Assembly: GCA_022605955.1 (NCBI GenBank)
Contig: JAKCOZ010000267.1
Span: 186,001 to 250,000, forward strand
Length of the DNA stretch: 64,000 nucleotides
Direction: 5' to 3'
From: Rallus limicola
Taxonomy: Eukaryota > Chordata > Aves > Gruiformes > Rallidae
Shown here: positions 40,047 through 50,355 of the stretch, piece by piece
Layout: the number at the start of each line of letters is the position of its first letter
Position numbering within the stretch: position 1 is the stretch's first letter
Program-made: the position numbers and the translations under genes
The notes under the pieces: model-generated
What the model was told of the DNA's origin: nothing
What the model saw: the letters and a program-made list of their open reading frames with translations, nothing else
Database searches by the model: none

Positions 40047-40168
40047 GTTTAGCATGCTCTGAACTGCGGTCTGCTAGGGCCGAGAAAAGCACCGTAGGAG
40101 CTTCCAGGCATGTTTAGCATGTTTTGAACTGCAGTCTGCTAGGGCCGAGAAAAGCACCGTAGGAGGTT
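40047..40168 (+). repeat. 65-bp partial tandem duplication next to the inversion
   Basis: The last forward monomer starts at 40001 and runs to about base 114. The sequence then jumps back to monomer base 47: the word GTTTAGCATG begins at 40047 (changed to ...ATGCTC in the first copy) and again at 40112, 65 bases later. About 3 bases (GTT) are shared at the joint. The first copy carries substitutions (GCTCTG for GTTTTG, TGCGGTC for TGCAGTC) that the second copy lacks. This is the only place in the forward arm where the 198-bp period is broken by more than two bases. Confidence 0.88.
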
Positions 40169-40211
40169 CTTTTCTCGGCCCTAGCAGACTGCCGTTCAAA
40201 ACATGCTAAAC
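40112..40211. repeat. Inverted-repeat junction where the array flips orientation
   Basis: The left arm of the hairpin (40112-40154) and the right arm (40169-40211) are reverse complements over 43 nt with one mismatch (CTGCAG on the left, CTGCCG on the right). They flank a 14-nt spacer at 40155-40168. Everything to the left is forward and everything to the right is reversed. In monomer coordinates the left side breaks near base 103 and the right side begins near base 89, so the monomer folds back on itself with little loss. A template switch or fold-back repair event could produce this; the mechanism is inferred. The arrays on either side are not mirror copies, which argues against a simple fold-back read artefact. 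Confidence 0.93.
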
Positions 40212-43200
40212 GTCCAGCAATAACTCCCAAAGTAAAGAAGCTAGGCATGAAATGCATAGCTTGTCTGAAACCTCCTAACAGGACACACAAGCAGACCCTG
40301 TCACTTTGGCTCTCAGCCTTTTCCTTTGCCTGGAAAGAGGGAACATGCCTGGAACCTCCTACGGTGCTTTTCTCGGCCCTAGCAGACTGCAGTTCAAAAC
40401 ATGCTAAACGTCCAGCAATAACTCCCAAAGTAAAGAAGCTAGGCATGAAAGGCATAGCTTGTCTGAAACCTCCTAACAGGACACACGAGCAGACCCTGTC
40501 ACTTTGGCTCTCAGCCTTTTCCTTTGCCTGGAAAGAAGGAACATGCCTGGAACCTCCTACGGTGCTTTTCTCGGCCCTAGCAGACTGCAGTTCAAAACAT
40601 GCTAAACGTCCAGCAATAACTCCCAAAGTAAAGAAGCTAGGCATGAAAGGCATAGCTTGTCTGAAACCTCCTAACAGGACACACAAGCAGACCCTGTCAC
40701 TTTGGCTCTCAGCCTTTTCCTTTGCCTGGAAAGAGGGAACATGCCTGGAACCTCCTACGGTGCTTTTCTCGGCCCTAGCAGACTGCAGTTCAAAACATGC
40801 TAAACGTCCAGCAATAACTCCCAAAGTAAAGAAGCTAGGACTGAAAGGCATAGCTTGTCTGAAACCTCCTAACAGGACACACAAGCAGACCCTGTCACTT
40901 TGGCTCTCAGCCTTTTCCTTTGCCTGGAAAGAGGGAACATGCCTGGAACCTCCTACGGTGCTTTTCTCGGCCCTAGCAGACTGCAGTTCAAAACATGCTA
41001 AACGTCCAGCAATAACTCCCAAAGTAAAGAAGCTAGGACTGAAAGGCATAGCTTGTCTGAAACCTCCTAACAGGACACACAAGCAGACCCTGTCACTTTG
41101 GCTCTCAGCCTTTTCCTTTGCCTGGAAAGAGGGAACATGCCTGGAAGCTCCTACGGTGCTTTTCTCAGCCCTAGCAGACTGCAGTTCAAAACATGCTAAA
41201 CGTCCAGCAATAACTCCCAAAGTAAAGAAGCTAGGACTGAAAGGCATAGCTTGTCTGAAACCTCCTAACAGGACACACAAGCAGACCCTGTCACTTTGGC
41301 TCTCAGCCTTTTCCTTTGCCTGGAAAGAGGGAACATGCCTGGAACCTCCTACGGTGCTTTTCTCGGCCCTAGCAGACTGCAGTTCAAAACATGCTAAACG
41401 TCCAGCAATAACTCCCAAAGTAAAGAAGCTAGGCATGAAAGGCATAGCTTGTCTGAAACCTCCTAACAGGACACACAAGCAGACCCTGTCACTTTGGCTC
41501 TCAGCCTTTTCCTTTGCCTGGAAATAGGGAACATGCCTGGAACCTCCTACGGTGCTTTTCTCGGCCCTAGCAGACTGCAGTTCAAAACTTGCTAAACGTC
41601 CAGCAATAACTCCCAAAGTATAGAAGCTAGGACTGAAAGGCATAGCTTGTCTGAAACCTCCTAACAGGACACACAAGCAGACCCTGTCACTTTGGCTCTC
41701 AGCCTTTTCCTTTGCCTGGAAAGAAGGAACATACCTGCTACCTCCTACAGTGCTTTTCTCGGCCCTAGCAGACTGCAGTTCAAAACATGCTAAACGTCCA
41801 GCAATAACTCCCAAAGTAAAGAAGCTAGGCCTGAAAGGCATAGCTTGTCTGAAACCTCCTAACAGGACACACAAGCAGACCCTGTCACTTTGGCTCTCAG
41901 CCTTTTCCTTTGCCTGGAAAGAGGGAACATGCCTGGAACCTCCTACGGTGCTTTTCTCGGCCCTAGCAGACTGCAGTTCAAAACATGCTAAACGTCCAGC
42001 AATAACTCCCAAAGTAAAGAAGCTAGGACTGAAAGGCATAGCTTGTCTGAAACCTCCTAACAGGACACACAAGCAGACCCTGTCACTTTGGCTCTCCGCC
42101 TTTTCCTTTGCCTGGAAAGAAGGAACATACCTGCTACCTCCTACAGTGCTTTTCTCGGCCCTAGCAGACTGCAGTTCAAAACATGCTAAACGTCCAGCAA
42201 TAACTCCCAAAGTAAAGAAGCTAGGACTGAAAGGCATAGCTTGTCTGAAACCTCCTAACAGGACACACAAGCAGACCCTGTCACTTTGGCTCTCAGCCTT
42301 TTCCTTTGCCTGGAAAGAGGGAACATGCCTGGAAGCTCCTACGGTGCTTTTCTCGGCCCTAGCAGACTGCAGTTCAAAACATGCTAAACGTCCAGCAATA
42401 ACTCCCAAAGTCAAGAAGCTAGGACTGAAAGGCATAGCTTGTCAGAAACCTCCTAACAGGACACACAAGCAGACCCTGTCACTTTGGCTCTCAGCCTTTT
42501 CCTTTGCATGGAAAGAGGGAACATACCTGCTACCTCCTACAGTGCTTTTCTCGGCCCTAGCAGACTGCAGTTCAAAACATGCTAAACGTCCAGCAATAAC
42601 TCCCAAAGTAAAGAAGCTAGGACTGAAAGGCATAGCTTGTCTGAAACCTCCTAACAGGACACACAAGCAGACCCTGTCACTTTGGCTCTCAGCCTTTTCC
42701 TTTGCCTGGAAAGAGGGAACATGCCTGGAACCTCCTACGGTGCTTTTCTCGGCCCTAGCAGACTGCAGTTCAAAACATGCTAAACGTCCAGCAATAACTC
42801 CCAAAGTAAAGAAGCTAGGCATGAAAGGCATAGCTTGTCTGAAACCTCCTAACAGGACACACAAGCAGACCCTGTCACTTTGGCTCTCAGTCTTTTCCTT
42901 TGCCTGGAAAGAGGGAACATGCCTGGAACCTCCTACGGTGCTTTTCTCGGCCCTAGCAGACTGCAGTTCAAAACATGCTAAACGTCCAGCAATAACTCCC
43001 AAAGTAAAGAAGCTAGGACTGAAAGGCATAGCTTGTCTGAAACCTCCTAACAGGACACGCAAGCAGACCCTGTCACTTTGGCTTACAGCCTTTTCCTTTG
43101 CATGGAAAGAAGGAACATACCTGCTACCTCCTACAGTGCTTTTCTCGTCCCTAGCAGACTGCAGTTCAAAACATGCTAAACGTCCAGCAATAACTCCCAA

Positions 43201-46200
43201 AGTAAAGAAGCTAGGACTGAAAGGCATAGCTTGTCTGAAACCTCCTAACAGGACACACAAGCAGACCCTGTCACTTTGGCTCTCAGCCTTTTCCTTTGCC
43301 TGGAAAGAGGGAACATTCCTGGAACCTCCTACGGTGCTTTTCTCGGCCCTAGCAGACTGCAGTTCAAAACATGCTAAACGTCCAGCAATAACTCCCAAAG
43401 TAAAGAAGCTAGGACTGAAAGGCATAGCTTGTCTGAAACCTCCTAACAGGACACACAAGCAGACCCTGTCACTTTGGCTCTCAGCCTTTTCCTTTGCCTG
43501 GAAAGAGGGAACATGCCTGGAACCTCCTACGGTGCTTTTCTCGGCCCTAGCAGACTGCAGTTCAAAACATGCTAAACGTCCAGCAATAACTCCCAAAGTA
43601 AAGAAGCTAGGACTGAAAGGCATAGCTTGTCTGAAACCTCCTAACAGGACACACAAGCAGACCCTGTCACTTTGGCTCTCAGCCTTTTCCTTTGCCTGGA
43701 AAGAGGGAACATGCCTGGAACCTCCTACGGTGCTTTTCTCGGCCCTAGCAGACTGCAGTTCAAAACATGCTAAACGTCCAGCAATAACTCCCAAAGTAAA
43801 GAAGCTAGGACTGAAAGGCATAGCTTGTCTGAAACCTCCTAACAGGACACACAAGCAGACCCTGTCACTTTGGCTCTCAGCCTTTTCCTTTGCCTGGAAA
43901 GAGGGAACATGCCTAGAAGCTCCTACGGTGCTTTTCTCGGCCCTAGCAGACTGCAGTTCAAAACATGCTAAACGTCCAGCAATAACTCCCAAAGTAAAGA
44001 AGCTAGGACTGAAAGGTATAGCTTGTCTGAAACCTCCTAACAGGACACACAAGCAGACCCTGTAACTTTGGCTCTCCGCCTTTTCCTTTGCCTGGAAAGA
44101 AGGAACATACCTGCTACCTCCTACAGTGCTTTTCTCGGCCCTAGCAGACTGCAGTTCAAAACATGCTAAACGTCCAGCAATAACTCCCAAAGTAAAGAAG
44201 CTAGGACTGAAAGGCATAGCTTGTCTGAAACCTCCTAACAGGACACACAAGCAGACCCTGTCACTTTGGCTCTCAGCCTTTTCCTTTGCCTGGAAAGAGG
44301 GAACATGCCTGGAACCTCCTACGGTGCTTTTCTCGGCCCTAGCAGACTGCAGTTCAAAACATGCTAAACGTCCAGCAATAACTCCCAAAGTAAAGAAGCT
44401 AGGACTGAAAGGCATAGCTTGTCTGAAACCTCCTAACAGGACACACAAGCAGACCCTGTCACTTTGGCTCTCAGCCTTTTCCTTTGCCTGGAAAGAAGGA
44501 ACATACTTGCTACACTCCTACGGTGCTTTTCTCGGCCCTAGCAGACTGCAGTTCAAAACATGCTAAACATCCAGCAATAACTCCCAAAGTAAAGAAGCTA
44601 GGACTGAAAGGCATAGCTTGTCTGAAACCTCCTAACAGGACACACAAGCAGACCCTGTCACTTTGGCTCTCAGCCTTTTCCTTTGCCTGGAAAGAGGGAA
44701 CATGCCTGGAACCTCCTACGGTGCTTTTCTCGGCCCTAGCAGACTGCAGTTCAAAACATGCTAAACGTCCAGCAATAACTCCCAAAGTAAAGAAGCTAGG
44801 CATGAAAGGCATAGCTTGTCTGAAACCTCCTAACAGGACACACAAGCAGACCCTGTCACTTTGGCTCTCAGCCTTTTCCTTTGCCTGGAAAGAGGGAACA
44901 TGCCTGGAACTTCCTACGGTCTTTTCTCGGCCCTAGCAGACTGCAGTTCAAAACATGCTAAACGTCCAGCAATAACTCCCAAAGTAAAGAAGCTAGGCAT
45001 GAAAGGCATAGCTTGTCTGAAACCTCCTAACAGGACACACAAGCAGACCCTGTCACTTTGGCTCTCAGCCTTTTCCTTTGCATAGAAAGAGGGAACATGC
45101 CTGGAACCTCCTACGGTGCTTTTCTCGGCCCTAGCAGACTGCAGTTCAAAACATGCTAAACGTCCAGCAATAACTCCCAAAGTAAAGAAGCTAGGACTGA
45201 AAGGAATAGCTTGTCTGAAACCTCCTAACAGGACACACAAACAGACCCTGTCACTTTGGCTCTCAGCCTTTTCCTTTGCCTGGAAAGAGGGAACATGCCT
45301 GGAACCTCCTACGGTGCTTTTCTCGGCCCTAGCAGACTGCAGTTCAAAACATGCTAAACGTCCAGCAATAACTCCCAAAGTAAAGAAGCTAGGCATGAAA
45401 GGCATAGCTTGTCTGAAACCTCCTAACAGGACACACAAGCAGACCCTGTCACTTTGGCTCTCAGCCTTTTCCTTTGCCTGGAAAGAAGGAACATACCTGC
45501 TACCTCCTACAGTGCTTTTCTCGGCCCTAGCAGACTGCAGTTCAAAACATGCTAAACGTCCAGCAATAACTCCCAAAGTAAAGAAGCTAGGCATGAAAGG
45601 CATAGCTTGTCTGAAACCTCCTAACAGGACACACAAGCAGACCCTGTCACTTTGGCTCTCAGCCTTTTCCTTTGCCTGGAAAGAGGGAACATGCCTGGAA
45701 CCTCCTACGGTGCTTTTCTCGGCCCTAGCAGACTGCAGTTCAAAACATGCTAAACGTCCAGCAATAACTCCCAAAGTCAAGAAGCTAGGACTGAAAGGCA
45801 TAGCTTGTCTGAAACCTCCTAACAGGACATACAAGCAGACCCTGTCACTTTGGCTCTCAGCCTTTTCCTTTGCCTGGAAAGAGGGAACATGCCTGGAACC
45901 TCCTACGGTGCTTTTCTCGGCCCTAGCAGACTGCAGTTCAAAACATGCTAAACGTCCAGCAATAACTCCCAAAGTAAAGAAGCTAGGCATGAAAGGCATA
46001 GCTTGTCTGAAACCTCCTAACAGGACACACAAGCAGACCCTGTCACTTTGGCTCTCAGCCTTTTCCTTTGCCTGGAAAGAGGGAACATGCCTGGAACCTC
46101 CTACGGTGCTTTTCTCGGCCCTAGCAGACTGCAGTTCAAAACTTGCTAAACGTCCAGCAATAACTCCCAAAGTATAGAAGCTAGGACTGAAAGGCATAGC

Positions 46201-47187
46201 TTGTCTGAAACCTCCTAACAGGACACACAAGCAGACCCTGTCACTTTGGCTCTCAGCCTTTTCCTTTGCCTGGAAAGAAGGAACATACCTGCTACCTCCT
46301 ACAGTGCTTTTCTCGGCCCTAGCAGACTGCAGTTCAAAACATGCTAAACGTCCAGCAATAACTCCCAAAGTAAAGAAGCTAGGCATGAAAGGCATAGCTT
46401 GTCTGAAACCTCCTAACAGGACACACAAGCAGACCCTGTCACTTTGGCTCTCAGCCTTTTCCTTTGCCTGGAAAGAGGGAACATGCCTGGAACCTCCTAC
46501 AGTGCTTTTCTCGGCCCTAGCAGACTGCAGTTCAAAACATGCTAAACGTCCAGCAATAACTCCCAAAGTAAAGAAGCTAGGCATGAAAGGCATAGCTTGT
46601 CTGAAACCTCCTAACAGGACACACAAGCAGACCCTGTCACTTTGGCTCTCAGCCTTTTCCTTTGCCTGGAAAGAGGGAACATGCCTGGAACCTCCTACGG
46701 TGCTTTTCTCGGCCCTAGCAGACTGCAGTTCAAAACATGCTAAACGTCCAGCAATAACTCCCAAAGTAAAGAAGCTAGGACTGAAAGGCATAGCTTGTCT
46801 GAAACCTCCTAACAGGACACACAAGCAGACCCTGTCACTTTGGCTCTCAGCCTTTTCCTTTGCCTGGAAAGAGGGAACATGCCTGGAACCTCCTACGGTG
46901 CTTTTCTCGGCCCTAGCAGACTGCAGTTCAAAACATGCTAAACGTCCAGCAATAACTCCCAAAGTAAAGAAGCTAGGCATGAAAGGCATAGCTTGTCTGA
47001 AACCTCCTAACAGGACACACAAGCAGACCCTGTCACTTTGGCTCTCAGCCTTTTCATTTGCCTGGAAAGAGGGAACATGCCTGGAACCTCCTACGGTGCT
47101 TTTCTCGGCCCTAGCAGACTGCAGTTCAAAACATGCTAAACGTCCAGCAATAACTCCCAAAGTAAAGAAGCTAGGACTGAAAGGCAT

Positions 47188-50100
47188 AGCTTGTCTGAAA
47201 CCTCCTAACAGGACACACAAGCAGACCCTGTCACTTTGGCTCTCAGCCTTTTCCTTTGCCTGGAAAGAGGGAACATGCCTGGAACCTCCTACGGTGCTTT
47301 TCTCGGCCCTAGCAGACTGCAGTTCAAAACATGCTAAACGTCCAGCAATAACTCCCAAAGTAAAGAAGCTAGGCATGAAAGGCATAGCTTGTCTGAAACC
47401 TCCTAACAGGACACACAAGCAGACCCTGTCACTTTGGCTCTCAGCCTTTTCCTTTGCCTGGAAAGAGGGAATATGCCTGGAACCTCCTACGGTGCTTTTC
47501 TCGGCCCTAGCAGACTGCAGTTCAAAACATGCTAAACGTCCAGCAATAACTCCCAAAGTAAAGAAGCTAGGACTGAAAGGCATAGCTTGTCTGAAACCTC
47601 CTAACAGGACACACAAGCAGACCCTGTCACTTTGGCTCTCAGCCTTTTCCTTTGCCTGGAAAGAGGGAACACGCCTGGAACCTCCTACGGTGCTTTTCTC
47701 GGCTCTAGCAGACTGCAGTTCAAAACATGCTAAACGTCCAGCAATAACTCCCAAAGTAAAGAAGCTAGGCATGAAAGGCATAGCTTGTCTGAAACCTCCT
47801 AACAGGACACACAAGCAGACCCTGTCACTTTGGCTCTCAGCCTTTTCCTTTGCCTGGAAAGAGGGAATATGCCTGGAACCTCCTACGGTGCTTTTCTCGG
47901 CCCTAGCAGACTGCAGTTCAAAACATGCTAAACGTCCAGCAATAACTCCCAAAGTAAAGAAGCTAGGACTGAAAGGCATAGCTTGTCTGAAACCTCCTAA
48001 CAGGACACACAAGCAGACCCTGTCACTTTGGCTCTCAGCCTTTTCCTTTGCCTGGAAAGAAGGAACATACCTGCTACCACCTACAGTGCTTTTCTCGGCC
48101 CTAGCAGACTGCAGTTCAAAACATGCTAAACGTCCAGCAATAACTCCCAAAGTAAAGAAGCTAGGACTGAAAGGCATAGCTTGTCTGAAACCTCCTAACA
48201 GGACACACAAGCAGACCCTGTCACTTTGGCTCTCAGCCTTTTCCTTTGCCTGGAAAGAGGGAACATGCCTGGAACCTCCTACGGTGCTTTTCTCGGCCCT
48301 AGCAGACTGCAGTTCAAAACATGCTAAACGTCCAGCAATAACTCCCAAAGTAAAGAAGCTAGGCATGAAAGGCATAGCTTGTCTGAAACCTCCTAACAGG
48401 ACACACAAGCAGACCCTGTCACTTTGGCTCTCAGCCTTTTCCTTTGCCTGGAAAGAAGGAACATACCTGCTACCTCCTACAGTGCTTTTCTCGGCCCTAG
48501 CAGACTGCAGTTCAAAACATGCTAAACGTCCAGCAATAACTCCCAAAGTAAAGAAGCTAGGCATGAAAGGCATAGCTTGTCTGAAACCTCCTAACAGGAC
48601 ACACAAGCAGACCCTGTCACTTTGGCTCTCAGCCTTTTCCTTTGCCTGGAAAGAGGGAACATGCCTGGAACCTCCTACGGTGCTTTTCTCGGCCCTAGCA
48701 GACTGCAGTTCAAAACATGCTAAACGTCCAGCAATAACTCCCAAAGTAAAGAAGCTAGGACTGAAAGGCATAGCTTGTCTGAAACCTCCTAACAGGACAC
48801 ACAAGCAGACCCTGTCACTTTGGCTCTCAGCCTTTTCCTTTGCCTGGAAAGAGGGAACATGCCTGGAACCTCCTACGGTGCTTTTCTCGGCCCTAGCAGA
48901 CTGCAGTTCAAAACATGCTAAACGTCCAGCAATAACTCCCAAAGTAAAGAAGCTAGGACTGAAAGGCATAGCTTGTCTGAAACCTCCTAACAGGACACAC
49001 AAGCAGACCCTGTCACTTTGGCTCTCAGCCTTTTCCTTTGCCTGGAAAGAAGGAACATACCTGCTACCTCCTACGGTGCTTTTCTCGGCCCTAGCAGACT
49101 GCAGTTCAAAACATGCTAAACGTCCAGCAATAACTCCCAAAGTAAAGAAGCTAGGACTGAAAGGCATAGCTTGTCTGAAACCTCCTAACAGGACACACGA
49201 GCAGACCCTGTCACTTTGGCTCTCAGCCTTTTCCTTTGCCTGGAAAGAGGGAACATGCCTGGAAGCTCCTACGGTGCTTTTCTCAGCCCTAGCAGACTGC
49301 AGTTCAAAACATGCTAAACGTCCAGCAATAACTCCCAAAGTAAAGAAGCTAGGACTGAAAGGCATAGCTTGTCTGAAACCTCCTAACAGGACACACAAGC
49401 AGACCCTGTCACTTTGGCTCTCAGCCTTTTCCTTTGCCTGGAAAGAGGGAACATGCCTGGAACCTCCTACGGTGCTTTTCTCGGCCCTAGCAGACTGCAG
49501 TTCAAAACATGCTAAACGTCCAGCAATAACTCCCAAAGTAAAGAAGCTAGGACTGAAAGGCATAGCTTGTCTGAAACCTCCTAACAGGACACACAAGCAG
49601 ACCCTGTCACTTTGGCTCTCAGCCTTTTCCTTTGCCTGGAAAGAGGGAACATGCCTGGAACCTCCTACGGTGCTTTTCTCGGCCCTAGCAGACTGCAGTT
49701 CAAAACTTGCTAAACGTCCAGCAATAACTCCCAAAGTATAGAAGCTAGGACTGAAAGGCATAGCTTGTCTGAAACCTCCTAACAGGACACACAAGCAGAC
49801 CCTGTCACTTTGGCTCTCAGCCTTTTCCTTTGCCTGGAAAGAAGGAACATACCTGCTACCTCCTACAGTGCTTTTCTCGGCCCTAGCAGACTGCAGTTCA
49901 AAACATGCTAAACGTCCAGCAATAACTCCCAAAGTAAAGAAGCTAGGCATGAAAGGCATAGCTTGTCTGAAACCTCCTAACAGGACACACAAGCAGACCC
50001 TGTCACTTTGGCTCTCAGCCTTTTCCTTTGCCTGGAAAGAGGGAACATGCCTGGAACCTCCTACGGTGCTTTTCTCGGCCCTAGCAGACTGCAGTTCAAA

Positions 50101-50355
50101 ACATGCTAAACGTCCAGCAATAACTCTCAAAGTAAAGAAGCTAGGACTGAAAGGCATAGCTTGTCTGAAACCTCCTAACAGGACACACAAGCAGACCCTG
50201 TCACTTTGGCTCTCAGCCTTTTCCTTTGCCTGGAAAGAAGGAACATACCTGCTACCTCCTACAGTGCTTTTCTCGGCCCTAGCAGACTGCAGTTCAAAAC
50301 ATGCTAAACGTCCAGCAATAACTCCCAAAGTAAAGAAGCTAGGACTGAAAGGCAT
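47188..50355 (-). repeat. 16-monomer block (second copy of a tandem pair)
   Basis: The block shares a long run of rare marks with the adjacent block at 50356-53721. Shared marks at an offset of exactly 3,168 bp (16 monomers) include GAATATGCC at 47471 and 50639, GAACACGCC near 47670 and 50838, CTACCACCTAC near 48074 and 51242, and CACACGAGC at about 49200 and 52368. Beyond that point the offset becomes 3,366 bp (17 monomers): AGTATAGAAG lies at 49735 and 53101. One monomer is therefore missing here between about 49.2 and 49.5 kb relative to the neighbour. Confidence 0.88.

Larger units (their letters stand above)
1..40114 (+). repeat. 198-bp satellite array, forward arm (about 202 monomers)
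   Basis: Head-to-tail copies of a 198-bp monomer fill this stretch with no intervening unique sequence. Taking the word ATGCCTTTCA as the monomer start, copies begin at 6, 204, 402, 600 and then every 198 bases to 40001, with a net shift of only one base over 40 kb. Copies are nearly identical and differ mainly at a few recurring sites: CATGCC or CAGTCC at monomer bases 9-14, GGTTCCAGGCATG or GGTAGCAGGTATG near bases 99-111, and CAGG, CATG or CATT near base 124. Each monomer has one CTGCAG (PstI) hexamer and about three CpG sites. No CENP-B-box-like motif is visible. Tandem arrays of near-nucleosome length and low divergence are typical of eukaryotic centromeric or heterochromatic satellites; the placement here is inference. 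The family is not one I recognise. Confidence 0.97.

Noticed and set aside
40112..40211. Rho-independent terminator or structured RNA at the hairpin
   Set aside because: The hairpin is explained by the array reversing direction; there is no gene to terminate and no T tract in a fitting position.
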